DNA of 64,000 nucleotides, taken from Xenosphaeropsis pyriputrescens (lineage: Eukaryota; Ascomycota; Leotiomycetes; Phacidiales; Phacidiaceae). The notes below the pieces were generated by a model, which saw only the letters and a list, made by a program, of their open reading frames with translations, was not told where the DNA came from and searched no databases. The DNA is taken from positions 62,001-126,000 of the forward strand of contig JAGKQE010000074.1 in NCBI GenBank assembly GCA_022609375.1. The letters are read 5' to 3'. Of the stretch, positions 22,311 to 34,753 are shown one piece after another (position 1 is the first letter of the stretch; every line of letters starts with the position of its first letter). Position numbers and translations under genes: made by a program.

Positions 22311-25300
22311 CCCCTGGCACTCTTTGCTTCTCTAGAGTTCAAAGCAAGCCACTGGGAGGAATGAGATTCATGATTTAATGTTATACTTTAGCGCATCGGG
22401 TGGAACGGCAATGTGTGATTTGCCTTTCCCAACCCGTTTGTTAATCATATTCTGGGGGTGTTAATGTCTGTTGATCTTTTTTCTATTACTGTCCTTCAAC
22501 TGTAGTTCTATTGTACAGAGCAAGTCCCTCTTTTGTCTTTTCTTTCCGTTTCTTTTCGGTGCTCTTCTGTGACCGAGAGGCGACTTTGTATCATAGGTCA
22601 TGCTTGATGAGCGATGTTTATAGATTGCAGTAGCCTAGATTTGTGGTTGCTTGATCTGCAAAATTTTAATACCCTTTTTCCCCCTTCGAAAACCATGACT
22701 GCTGGCTCGTTTGGCAACACATGTGAAATGTCAGATGTCCGCATGAGAAAATATGGCGGGGGTGCTGTTGGCTCTGGTGACTTTGAAGTAAGGAAGGAGA
22801 CCCGAGATATGGCTTTCTGAGATAGGGTTTAGAGATACGGGGTCGTCATACCCACTTGGTCAGATCTCAGCTTGGGCATATGCAGATGGCACAGCGACAA
22901 GCCTTGGGCCGAGAGGCACCACCTGGATAATACGTGGCATTTAGTCGCCCAGATCTTCCATGATTAAGACCACCCGAAAATACGCGTACTGTTCTGGATA
23001 TCTAGTTTGGCGAATCTGAATGGCTCTACCACCCTCAATAATTGTGTGGCCTCTAATGTTTTTATAGCTCTGGATAACTCTATAGCTTTCAATAAGTGAT
23101 CCTGTCGTGGAAGATCTGCCCGGGGACTTCGCATATGGTCAACTAAATGTATGTGCTTCTAGTTTGAGTGTAGCAGAACCTGATGCTAGTTATGGCTGTT
23201 TTGATTGAGAACCTCACGCAGATCCAGACAATGTAAATGGCGACATGTATGATAATACTCAAAATGACAATAAAGAGGGCAGAGTGAAAGGGGTAGGTTC
23301 ATTTCTGAAAGCATAAGCAGTTTAGGTCGCCTTTGACAATTTTCGAACAACTTGAACGATACGGAGGACATGCTTGTAATGCTATGCTCACCGGCCTTCG
23401 TAGAAGACGAGTTGAAGCGGTGGCACATGTTCATATCCGAAGTACCTACTCACCATTTTATCAGCGTAATCTTTTTGGCGAGAGGATAGTAATATGTTAT
23501 TCTTATATTGAGATCCATTGGGCTTCATACTATGTGGTGTGTAACGAGTATCAAAAGACTGCTTGTGCTCTAGGGGTGATCGCTATATATAGAAGATTTC
23601 TTCGGTTTTTTTCCAAGTCAACTATTAGGCGTACATTTTTATCTGAAGATAAGCCGACACATAATAATCAAATGAAGCTGTATTGGATGGTTATGTGGAC
23701 TCTAGGTAGAGTTCTTCGCATGGGATTATCATGAAACCCTCTTCCTTATCAGTGTGAGTGAGGTTTTGTGACGTTTTCGTTTGTGCACGTTACTCACCTG
23801 ACATTGAAATTCATCAAGTGCTGATTTTTTGGGAAAAATATTCTTAGATAGCTCTAATTAGTGAGCTTGATGCTCTGACGAGTTTTTTGTGTTGTAATGC
23901 TAGTGTTTTGGGAGTGACGTTGGAAGCTGTTCCCAGGTATCTTATATAAAATGGTAAATATGATCTGCATCAATAGAAAGTAAGTCTTACTCCAGTTATA
24001 ATTACGAAAGATCAACTCTCGTCTAGAAATAGACCATGATCCATTATAGTCAACTGGCACACATACTGTTGGCTTTTCCACTTTAATCATGGTCGTCACT
24101 CTTGAATAGTCGATGAAAATGGCAATTGACTACCTATATGAGCACCTTCCCCAGTTCAGGTAAATAAACAGTACAAGTGAACTATATTATACTTTCTATT
24201 AGATGAGTAACTAATATCTTTGTATGCAACCCTTAAAAATGGTATATAAATGCTCCGTAGCGTTGAAACCTGTTATGATGATTTGTCCTCATAGATGCCC
24301 AGGACGCTGTTGATAACCTCATTGACCAGTGACAATGCGACCTCGGAATAATAGATTGTTTGTTTTACTGATCATAGTCAGATAATTTATCCTTTAAAAT
24401 CTCCGCTTCAAATTAATTTCTAGTGTGTGTTGCCTTGTAAGAAGAGGTTGAAATAAGTAGTATATGGTGACTTGAGGATCACATCGGCCACTCTCCAACC
24501 TATATGTGCGAAAACAGGAACACACATTGGACTTTTATCTTACAATTATCTTCTATAAGCTTATATCCCTCTGAAGAATATTTTACTATAGCTGTACCTA
24601 GGTATTGATTGTGTTTTTGAGTCTTGTTTGAAACACGATATAGGTAGGTACCACCACATACCAAGTTGCACGACTCTTGGAGTCAAGACTTATATGCTCA
24701 GGAGGAGATAAGCTTACAGAATGGCAAATTCTGAAAACACTATAGAGTTGGAACTTGGGAATGAGAATTTGTATTCGCCGCTGATGATGGTGCTATTCAA
24801 ATAGAAACAAAATTATATCTTTCAAGACGACAGTCAACAGTGCACCTGGCGCTATTTCAACACGCGCTCATCAGCAGTACGTTTTGGGTCCTTAAGTACA
24901 GTTTCCAAAAATGATATACGCCATATTCTGACATCTTTGCCATCTTTGTTTGTGGACATGAGAGATCAGAAAGAGCAGATTCCTACCGGAGGCTACAATC
25001 AGTCGCAGCGCCCTTCTATCCAATGGCATTGCGACTGGAGGAGAAAGCAACAGTAACCGTCACCAAAATCTGAATATGCGATACTTGTCATATCTAGTTC
25101 AAGTTTGAATGTCTTGGTGATACAAGAAATCCGGTGTAAAGACTTGAGAAAAAGGACATCGTCTCGAATCATCATTCGATTGCTGTTGGGGCCCACAGAA
25201 TGTGGTGTAGCACCCATACAATAAGAGCGGTCACGTGTTGTGTGATCAGCACCTTTTCGATTGTCGGCATCATATCACAAAGATGCCACTTTTGATCAAG

Positions 25301-26563
25301 TTGGTTGCGCCCGACAGAGTGATACAAAGGAAAATGAAGGTCTAAATTTGTGAGATTGTGCGCAATTCTGTTTGAGGTGGCAAATATGGCCAACTGTCGC
25401 AACAGCTGATGTTGTCTTGAGAATTGCGAGCGACACTTTGCAAGGAAGGCTCATGAATTGCACCAATCACTCTTGCATAGTTACGGCATATAAAATATTT
25501 TAGAATAACGTTCGGAAAGCAGAAGTGTTGGGAAGGATAGTTCGTCTGCAAGTCAAGTCGTCATGTAACCATTTGAGTCAAGTGCTTGACCATCGACAAT
25601 TAAAATGATCCCCAATCAAGAACCTCATGACATTTGCATGAGAAGTGGACATCTCAAGAGAAAGCCGGTGCTTATTTTGCTTGTACAAGGTTGAAGGATA
25701 CTGGAATCTCGAAATGGAGCTTGCTTGGCGATGAGTTCCATGATCCATCAGTGTCGTCTTGCTTTTCAGAAGCCCCTGCACCACTTGCCGATTGCCGTTC
25801 ACGATCGAGGGATAGACACGCGCCCAAATCCACAACGCTCTTTTAGGCTCAATGTATATCGCTTCCGTTGAAATACTTCAGCTTGTTGTGACTTTGAGAT
25901 CATACTCGGTGCCAGTCACGAAAGGTGTTGTGCAAGTGTGTGAAGATTGATCCTCCGAGGCTTGCACATTCCGAGCTCCACTTGATGATGAAGGTGCCGC
26001 TCTTGAAAGCGGTCTCTTGCTCTTGAACGAACGAATGGGGTGTCTTGCTTTTTGGGTGATATTCACATACGATACGTGGTGACCGACTCCCTATGAATCA
26101 CGGGATGTGACTGGAGAGGCATTTGCCCTGACTGAAGATAGGCGGAGCTTGACTCTTATTGGCGAGCCCACGGGGAGAGCATTGTTTTGGCTTTCTCGCG
26201 AGTGAGCACCTTTCCACCTCCACCTCCACCTCCACCATCTTACCTCAACCCTCGCACCTCGCACCTCCTTCTTATATCAACGCAACGACAAAGCAACCTC
26301 ATCTCCAACATCAACATCTGTTCATCCGCTTCCCAAAGCGACTGCATTCGGGACTTCTCATCAAGTCTGTTTCGTTCTTACTCGAGCTTGGACACATACA
26401 ACTACATTCTTGCAAAGCTGCTATCGCGTCCTATCACGGCTCTTGCAAACGCCGATGCCTTACGAATAAGTAGCCTGGTCCAAAGAAGTAGATAGCTAAC
26501 ACGACACACACCACCGCTTTCACAATATCGATCTTTCGAGCAATCGACACAAAACTAGACGCG
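22311..26563. other. Long AT-rich spacer, no intact gene
   Basis: 4.25 kb between erf2 and ash1. The part from about 22,900 to 25,600 looks clearly AT-rich, and its frames are short and unlike any family I know. A weak ankyrin-like fragment is listed separately at 25578-25835. The last 400 bp (about 26160-26560) is pyrimidine-rich with CCACCT repeats near 26215 and probably forms the ash1 promoter and leader. I see no terminal repeats or transposase frame, though decayed transposon DNA cannot be excluded. Confidence 0.45.
25578..25835 (-). pseudogene. Possible relic of an ankyrin-repeat gene
   Basis: An 85-codon frame starting without an ATG contains NGNRQVVQGLLKS and HANVMRFLIGDHFN. These resemble the helix pairs of ankyrin repeats (GNxxVVxxLL, NVxxFLI). 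No flanking exon continues it, and downstream sequence is full of stops in all frames. It may be a decayed fragment; the likeness is weak and rests on two short stretches. Confidence 0.25.
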
Positions 26564-29472
26564 ATGCCTCCTCCAAGGGGTGTTGGTCTTGAACGTACCC
26601 ATGCTCGGTCGACATCAATCGATTCGGCATTCAGCGTAGCCACCGCCGATGCTAATACCAACGCGACTTCTACCCCCATCACTTCATCGACTCCCCCGAC
26701 CGAGACCGCTGACATGCTCAGCATTTCGTCCGCCGCCATGGAAACACCAAGAGCCGAGCACACGGAGATTGCTGAGGCTGAAGTCGCGCAGACACCCGAA
26801 GAACAAACACCTGGTGTCGAGGGCGACATCAATGGACGCGCCAGAAGAGTCCGACTAGGAATTTCTACGTACAACGTCAAAATATTGAGTGGCACTGCTA
26901 TACACAGCCCGTTTATGAAAAATGGCGTACAGAAGGTTTCTCGAGCTCGCCAAGGTGCCGATAAGCCTATCAAAACTCCACGCTCGCGTCGCCTTATGTC
27001 CGGCGAGACCTTGCTAGATACCTCAATTGCTAGCAACCCATCCAATGAGAATAAGGTCCCTCAGGATGCTCATCGTCTAGCTGATGAGGCCACCGATGGT
27101 TTCAATCTTGACTGGAATGTCAATGGCACACCAGCAAGTGCTTCAAAGAGTGGGCCTGCCGAAAGCAGCTCCACACCCTCCAGGCTTGCCAGTACCGATG
27201 AAACTGACGAGCGCCGAAAATCCACACGTCGCACTGGCGGTGATCCTGAAGTGCCTGCGCGGCAATCCGTTCCTGCAAATAACACTCCAAGACTCAGAAC
27301 CAAGAGAGAACTGAAGAACCTCGAGGACACACCAGAATTCAAGAAGGAGGATAAAGGACCAGTCATTGCAGAAGTATGGAGCAATGGAAAGCTCGTAACA
27401 CCCGGATCCCAACCAACTGTCACAACCAGAAAGTCAAGACTCAGAGAAGTTCAAAAGCCGATTGAGGTTGATACCGAGACTGACGACGACAATGCACCTA
27501 TCACACCAAAGAAAACCAAGAAGAAGGAGAAGACATGGATAAACAAGGGCTTATATGCTGGTCAGACAGGTGACCTCGATTGGTTTTCAGGCTATTCCGA
27601 GACCGAAAAGAAAAAGATGCCCAATATGCCTACATACAAGCCAAATGGTCTTATGCCTTTGCCAATGTGGCATGGCCAACGCATCTTGCATGCTGGACGC
27701 AACTTCAAGCTCCCATTTGACATATGCTCACCACTTCCTCCTGGCCAACCTAAGCCAGATGAATGGAGAAAGACTACGAAGAGTAAGTTTTCACAATTTT
27801 CCAAGCTCTGAGAAATCCATTAACATATCTTCTTAGATCGGTTCATTGGCGATGCTGCCAGCCAGTGGAAGAAAGAGGTGCTGTTCGATGACTTCTCCTC
27901 AAAGTGCGTCTGCACCAAAGAGACTGCTTGTGGAGAGGATTGTCAGAACCGCATCATGCTCTATGAATGTGATGAGATGAATTGCGCCGCTGGTCCAGAG
28001 TACTGTACAAACCGTGCATTCAGTGAGTTAGAGGAACGTCGTCGCGTTGGTGGAAAATACAGAATTGGAGTTGAAGTCATCAAGACTGAAGATCGTGGTT
28101 ATGGTGTCAGAAGCAACAGATGCTTTGAGCCAAACCAGATCATTGTTGAGTATACTGGTGAGATCATCACTGAAGAAGAATGCGACCGTAGAATGAATGA
28201 GGATTACAAGGATAATGAGGTAAGTCCTTGATTCGATCCAACCTGAATTGACTAACAGAATTACAGAAGGATAAGAAATGCTACTACCTCATGTCTTTCG
28301 ATCAGAACATGATCATCGATGCTACTCGTGGTAGTATTGCTCGGTTTGTCAACCATTCCTGTGAGCCTAACTGTCGTATGGTCAAATGGGTTGTTGCTGG
28401 AAAGCCCCGCATGGCACTTTTTGCTGGAGACAAGCCTATCATGACCGGTGATGAGCTCACTTACGACTACAATTTTGACCCATTCTCAGCCAAGAATGTA
28501 CAGGAATGTCGGTGTGGAAGCGACAATTGTCGTGGTGTGCTTGGTCCAAAGCCGAAGGACAAGCCAAAACCTGTTGAGTTGATCAAAGATGCCATGAAGG
28601 CTAGCTTCAAGGCTGGCAAGCGCAAGATGCAGGAGATGTTTGGACACGAGGTTGATGACGGCCCACGTTCACCAAAGAAGCGCAAGATTGCTGTACCTGG
28701 TATCCTGCGAAATGGCTCGCTGAAGAGCGCTGTTGCAAGCCAGATCTCAAATGCACGCACTGCTGCTGACCGCAACAATGTCATTGTGAAGAGAACTACA
28801 AAGACGAAGGTGGCAAAAAAGTATAGACGCAGAAATGTCGGTGGCCCTGGCTTGAATCGTGTTAAGATGTCCGCTGATGGCACCATCGCTCTCAGCAAGG
28901 ATGGCAAGCGTAAATCTGCTGGCTGGGGCGGTAAGAGAGTCAAAGGTATCAGTCTCAAAGCTTTGGGGCTCCACAAGGGTCGCACCCAACATTCTCCAAC
29001 CCCAAGAACCTCAGCATCCTCAAGAGCGTCCGCTCGCAAGGCTGCTTTATCTATGGCAAGTGCAAGTGCTGCCACTCCAAGCAAGCCCGAGTCTGCATCT
29101 ACTAGCTTCGACACCATTCCTGATACCATCGAGAGTATGGCCGACAGCCTTGCGGATTCTGAGGAGCCCATTCCAGTCGCCCCTGCTTTTACACCAATCA
29201 ATGCCCACAGTGTTCAGAAGGCATCATCAGATGCCGAGTCCAGACCAACCTCTTCCTCTACTTTTCAAAGTGCATCCGAAGTCAGCTCCAAGAGCAAGAG
29301 ATCCATCCCGAACATCAAGAAAAACATGATTAGAAGTGTTCGGGGCCCAAGAAAGGACGCTGCAGCTCGTGCTCTAGCTAAGGCCGGAAGCGGAAGCGGA
29401 AGCGTTGCTGGCAGTGCTAAGGGCAAGAAGTCCATGAGAATTGTTGAGGACTCTGCTGACGATTGGGAATAA
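26564..29472 (+). CDS. ash1: Ash1-type histone H3K36 methyltransferase
   Basis: Three exons: 26564-27782, 27837-28219 and 28267-29472, about 935 aa. A nuclear SET-domain enzyme; fungal Ash1 methylates H3 Lys36, mainly at poorly transcribed chromatin. The first 380 residues are polar and basic. The AWS domain is at about 420-465 (CVCTKETACGEDCQNR, then NCAAGPEYCTNRAF). The SET domain follows (KTEDRGYGVRS, EYTGEIITEEEC). NHSCEPNC is at 563-570, LTYDYNF is the substrate/cofactor pocket motif, and post-SET is CRCGSDNC. A long Lys/Ser-rich tail with nuclear-localisation-like KKRK ends the protein. No WW or SRI domain is visible, which separates it from Set2; no BAH, PHD or bromodomain is visible either, unlike animal ASH1L. 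The second intron interrupts the SET domain after NEDYKDNE. Confidence 0.92.
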
Positions 29473-31449
29473 AAAAAATTAAAACTTTTGGGAAAAGGCA
29501 AAGACTTCATATGGTGTTTTATTCTCTATATATAGCGTCTGAGGGTTGTGAGAACGTTGGTTGGTTTGTACGATGTGTTTCTTTACTGGAAGGAAGGTAC
29601 TTGTAGCGAAGGTTTGGTCTCTGGAGTGTGGTGTCTCAGTATCACAGGGGTTCCTTAAGGTTTGCTTTAGGGGACTCTTGATTTTGCTGCTTTTTTGCTC
29701 TTGCTTGACTATGCTTCATTGGCTTTTTGTTAGGGGAAGGATGCGAGGGGAGGGGAGGGGGCGAGGGGGGAGGGGGTGAGGAGGTTAGATTGTGCGATGA
29801 CTTATTCGGCGCCCTTAAATTCAGAAGTAGGTGTCCTCAATAAATACGTGTATGAAAATACTCCTTTGTGCAGATGAGAAGTTTTTGTGTATATCGTATG
29901 TTTTCTTTCAAACTACAATGGATTGGAGTATATTTGGCGCCAGAGCAGCTACGGAGACGGCTGCACCTCAGAAATGGACTCTCAGGGGTTATTGGAAATT
30001 ATTATCAATATCAGTATAGTTGTCATCATTCTAAATCCTTCATCAGCTTTTTTAGCATTTAGGAGCAAGCACCTTATCATTTGCATTGCTAGCCACTTCT
30101 AAAGAGAATGATGATGGCTTGAAAGTTGTAGCAAATGATAAGTAAAAGCACAGTGATGAGGATATTCGACAGTACCATAGGAATTAACTCATTTTAATTC
30201 TTCACAATGTCATTACACTTGAATGTGTATATGCTTGTGGTAGGAACTTAAGTCGTAAGAGTTGATATTATGCAATTAGCAAGTGGGAGTAGTAATGCTG
30301 TCAAGACATACTAGGGTAGTGTTCATTGAACAGCTATTAGATGTCGACCGATAATTTGTTGTACATGACAAGCCATTTATATGTAGATATATCGTCGAGA
30401 GGACTAGTGTGTTGGTCTTCAACATTCGAAGACAGAAAGATGCTTCTGGAATAGCAGTGTTGTACCAACTTGCTCAAGACTTTATTTATTCAGAAGTGAT
30501 TTTCTCACTCCCATTGAATCTTCCCGCAGTAAGTTTCACATCAGGGCTGTTTTTTGTCTAGTAGTCTGTGGTGTTGGTATAAAGGATACACACTTTATAG
30601 ATTCTAAATACATTCATCTCTTGTATTTGTGATAAACTCTAAGCCTGACAGTTTTACCGGACGTTTTTAATACTTTTTGATGGCTCTTTTATATCGTTCG
30701 ATTTTCCATCTCTCGTTTATTCAGAGCTGAGTAATTCTAATTTTCATAATTTTGAGCCTGTATTCGAGAAAGGACGCAAACAAAACATTGCGTTGAAGAT
30801 CCGAAGTATAGTTCTGCCGCAAGTGCCTAAGGAAAGGGCATCTTATTTATATGAAAAGGTTGAACTACAACATAGTCAAATCTCGTAATGAAACGATTCG
30901 AGGAGAATTTAAGACTGCCGTAGCAGGTGTTGAGTCAAGGAAACCGTTGCGGTGTACTGGATTTAGCTGGTCAATATATCTTACAGGTACAGTGAAAAGG
31001 ACACCAGCTGCCATGCGTAGAATATCTCAATGACGATGTTCAGTTGATTGGGAACATCGGGCCTTGTCTGTGGACTGATCTTAAGAATGTAAAGCCGAAT
31101 AGGACGAGGTCTGTTCACCCAGACCTTCCAGTATGGACCACTCGAGATGCAGGTATTGTCTTCAAGAATTATGTAGTTCTAGGTACTCACGCTACTCTCA
31201 ACAACTGCCCCCAAGTTTCACTATATCAGTCCTTCGGATATGGACGATCAACTTAAAAGAAATAATGGTTGTTTCTACCTTACACCATGCCACCAAACCA
31301 AAATATTACGCTTCACCACTACTAAAACAAAGAATAATCGCCCGTCCAAACTCAATCAGAATAAGCATCTCCCCCAGCAGCAACCATATCATATGTATCT
31401 CGGATATTCATGAAGATGCGTTTTGTGGTTCAGCCAGACCAGAAACTCT
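29473..31449. other. Convergent intergenic region with G-rich tract
   Basis: About 2 kb between the 3' ends of ash1 (+) and the tetraspanin (-). It holds a run of G blocks (29747-29776) and otherwise AT-rich DNA. Frames at 29831-30102 and 30851-31256 resemble no known family. Confidence 0.5.
29747..29776 (+). other. G-quadruplex-like tract
   Basis: Five blocks of four to six G separated by A or CGA on the plus strand, about 280 bp after the ash1 stop codon. This meets the usual pattern for an intramolecular G-quadruplex; in an ash1 read-through or 3' UTR it would also be G-rich in the RNA. Confidence 0.75.
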
Positions 31450-32624
31450 CTATGTCTCCTCGCGCCACTGATCCGTATCTGCCAGCGGAGAAGGTTCAAC
31501 ACGTGCTCCATGGTCTCCAGAATGATCATTTTCCACGGCAGCAGACTCTGGTTCGTCAGTGTATCTTGGTTCGACCTGACCAACATTGCCCTCCTCAATG
31601 AGCCTTCTCATGATACCCCGGTTGTCTGGATGGGAATCCTCGACATCAGTATGTGTCAGTTGTTTGAAGGAACGTACCCAACCTGGATGCTGAGACCAAG
31701 ATGAGCCCGTAAGAAGGAATATCATAGATATTAACTACTTATAATCAGTAAACGTTCTGGTAAGAAGTGATTTAGATTAAGTGACACTTACTTTGAAAGT
31801 GAAGACAGAGACAGCAACCAGTAAGAACAATCCGGCCGTTATCTGCTGAGATTGCCTCAAAGGATTCATACAAGCTCGTGTGTAACGCAATGTATTCTCA
31901 CAAGCATGAGCATCAACCCCCTTCTTTGGGAACGGCCACGCCTGATCATGTGTACTCATCAAGCCACAACAATGAAAGTTGTCCTGTATTCTTTTGAGCA
32001 CCAACGAGTTCTTACTCCGGAAAAGGGCAGACCATGTCTCGGATAGACGACAATTTTGGGCTGAAGGGGGCACCATGTATGTGAGAGCCATAGTTCCAAT
32101 CACGGTCTCGTAGAAAAGCTGGAAAGCAAGCACAGCAAGGAGTGGCAAGGTCAGCTGGGATTGAGACTCGCGAGATTGCTTGATCAAGCCATGTGCTCCT
32201 CGGGTAGAGATCCCAGTGATGAGCGGGAGGAAAACAGTGAATAGTCCCAATGCCTGAGGTATGGGAAGGGCTAGAAAGCGGATTTGAGAGTAGGCATATC
32301 TGCTGAAGTCAATATACAACCAAAATTGGCTTAATAGCAATGCGGAAATGAGAGCCCCTTAATTCTTGTCAAGCTCAAAGCTCTTTGAGTTCCATAAGTC
32401 GTCACTTCAAGATATCGAGGACAGGAAGCCAAAGTACGTGTAAATCTGTGGTGGCCGAAGCCATAATGACAAACAGGAAGAAACGCACGCCGTCTTACCC
32501 AGCGATCGCAGTCAAGATGACAAGCAGCTAATAAAAGAACGTGTCAGCCAATCTTCAGCCATGGAGATTGCTCATGACTTACCAGTGGTCCTGCCAACAG
32601 CAGCAATTGGGCCACAAACGCCAT
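31450..32624 (-). CDS. Fungal tetraspanin
   Basis: Proposed exons: 32624-32583, 32527-32499, 32445-32438, 32357-31792 and 31734-31450, about 309 aa. A four-helix membrane protein: helix 1 from AFVAQLLLLAGPL into LLVILTAIAG, helix 2 in PQALGLFTVFLPLITG, helix 3 in LTLPLLAVLAFQLFYETVIG and helix 4 in AGLFLLVAVSVFTFK. Between helices 3 and 4 the large extracellular loop has the tetraspanin FHCCG signature and further Cys residues (NCRLSE, HACENT, ACMNP) able to form its disulfides. A polar cytosolic tail of about 80 residues follows. Fungal tetraspanins organise membrane domains; some are needed for appressorium penetration, which cannot be told from sequence here. The loop after helix 1 is less certain: in-phase joining requires an 8-nt exon. 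The last intron is clear. Confidence 0.85.
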
Positions 32625-33241
32625 GCTGAAGAGCTATCTGTAAAGAAGGCAGAAATCAAATCATCCAATATTCACGCAGATATCGTCAAGGCAGAGCACG
32701 AAACTGGGACAGAATGAGATATGAGCAGTAGTTGAATTAACGGAAGATAAGTAGGATTTTGGGTTGACGGGCGATAGATGATCTCGTAGGATACACAGTC
32801 TGGGATCGTCGACGAGTCAGATAAACACTGTAGCAGAGAGCAATAAGAAAGTTGAGTTATGGAGTGCTGGAATGAGGGGTAGGCTGTGGCCATGTCGTCT
32901 ATTCTGCACAGTACCCAATCCAGCCATCCACAATGAAATGTTCTTCGTCACTCCAAGGCACGGGCTACGCACACTCACCCCACCACCACGCGCGATCGGC
33001 CAACCTTCGCTACTCCGTGGAAGCTTCCATCTATCTACCTCTACCTTTCTCTACAACAGTGAGCCGTAACGTAACTTCAACCACGCCGGTCTTTCAACTT
33101 CTCCCCCAATTCGAGAAGAAGCTCTCACAGTATTGCCCACTATCCAATTATCATCGGCGTACTCGCTCGAAATCATCCCAAGTCGCGACGAAGCGCAGCT
33201 GAAGTGCCAGGCAGTCAATCGATATCACATCATTTGCAGCC
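32625..33241. promoter_or_regulatory. Divergent promoter region, tetraspanin / snx3
   Basis: 617 bp between divergent starts, presumably both promoters. Two overlapping plus-strand frames (32872-33202) are Pro/Ser/Arg-rich and look like 5' leader sequence. No gene called. Confidence 0.5.
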
Positions 33242-33882
33242 ATGCAAGCAATGCCCGATGCTCGCTCCCAGAGCTTTGAGGAAATCTACGGACCTCCCGA
33301 GAACTTCCTCGAAATAGAAGTCAGTAGCATCTAGTACCCATTGCCTTCAATACTCCAATTTCAGCGCACTCAGGGCTGCCCCCACCTCTACATTGCTCGA
33401 GACCGCATATACTGATCGCAGAGGACAGGTCAAGTCGCCCCGTACACACGGTATGGGTCGCAACATGTACACGGACTACTCCATTGAATGCCGAACCAAC
33501 ATTCCCGCATTCCGACTGCGCTCGTCCGTCGTACGCCGCCGTTACTCTGACTTTGAAGCTTTCCGCGATCTGCTGGAGCGCGAGTCCGCGCGCGTCACTA
33601 TCCCTCCACTTCCCGGAAAGGTCTTCACGAACCGCTTCTCGGACGATGTCATTGAGCACAGAAGAGAAGGATTGCAGAGGTTCTTACAGATTGTCGTTGG
33701 ACACCCACTTCTGCAGACGGGTAGTAAGGTGCTTGTTGGTTTCGTACAGGGTGGGTCATTTTCATCCCATGGTGATTTGAGAGATTGAGAACAGCTTCCC
33801 CGTGAAGAGGTGGTTAGAGAAAGGAGTAAAATACAATGCTAATTCGTGATCAGATCCAAACTGGGACAAGAACCAATGGTGA
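33242..33882 (+). CDS. snx3: Sorting nexin Snx3/Grd19
   Basis: Three exons: 33242-33319, 33429-33750 and 33854-33882, about 142 aa, which is the usual full length of Snx3. Essentially a lone PX domain. It binds phosphatidylinositol 3-phosphate on early endosomes and works with retromer to return cargo to the Golgi. Key features are the N-terminal IYGPPENFLEIEV, the phosphoinositide pocket RRRYSDFEAF (Arg64, Tyr65), the Pro-rich loop IPPLPGK, and the Arg-containing RREGLQRFLQ helix. The last exon codes only DPNWDKNQW before the stop and was found from phase and the typical Snx3 ending. The first donor is GTCAGT, a weaker form that also recurs in rpl21 and rps9. The start is the first ATG of the frame (MQAMPD); the internal ATG two codons later is possible. 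Confidence 0.93.
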
Positions 33883-34753
33883 ACCTCAGGGGCAACGCAA
33901 CTGATAGCGGGAAGGACCTCGGTCACTGCCAGAAAGCTCAAGAAACGAGAGTTGCTCCGACGCCAGATTGATACGGTGATGAGAGATTGGCAGGATGATT
34001 GATGATGTGTTTATGAGAGGGTTGAGTGATACGATTATGAAGGTTTGGAGGATATGTTGTACGTGGAAATTCTCGGGTGTGAAATTAGGGAGGCACTTTG
34101 TTTTCCTCACTCCTTTGGCGTTTAGTTTACCTATTTATCATAGCGTTGTAATTCATCACATGCAAAATTCATAGCTATGTGTAACATTGTTGCAAGTGAA
34201 TAAGATTCGCTAGATCATGATTTGATGAATAGCATGTAAATTTGAACCAGCTGGTGAAGGCGGAGATGCTGCCTCTATCATGAGCTAATCCAAGAGGGTC
34301 ATTCTGGGAACACTTGTTAGGGCCTGAAGCAGAGTGGGAATCTTTGCTCAAGCGTGACAAATACGGTTCCGGTATCAAAACAAGAGATAATAACAATCAT
34401 TCACACAGCATACATGATAGGATGTCGAAGTGACTCAAAAGCAAATATCGCGAGGTTGGAGAGAATACTGAAACCTTGTCTGTACGAAACAAGAAGCCCG
34501 TAAGATATGAAGTACGGCCACAACTGGCTGCGGCACCTGATATCTTCCCAGGCATATTCAGACCCTCAACAACCTCAATAGATACTGCTCACAACAGAAG
34601 ATCCAGCATCGCAATGCCACAAATTGGTGATGCAAGAACTTTGATTCCTTTTGGTAACGCAGTTTTATGCGGTGCAACGCTGAACCCTCAGGTTATCATG
34701 TCCCCAAGCAAAAGAAACCCCCAAAACCAAACCCCATAACAAAAATCCTCCGC
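33883..34753. other. Convergent intergenic region
   Basis: 871 bp between the 3' ends of snx3 (+) and rpl21 (-). No gene recognised; the 34476-34739 frame overlaps the expected rpl21 3' untranslated region on the other strand. Confidence 0.5.

Noticed and set aside
26434..27045. 203-codon minus-strand frame antisense to ash1
   Set aside because: Shadow of the low-complexity N-terminus of ash1; no motif and no independent exon structure.
28467..29201. 244-codon minus-strand frame antisense to the ash1 tail
   Set aside because: Mirrors the Lys/Ser/Ala codon usage of the ash1 tail and covers the conserved post-SET region on the other strand.
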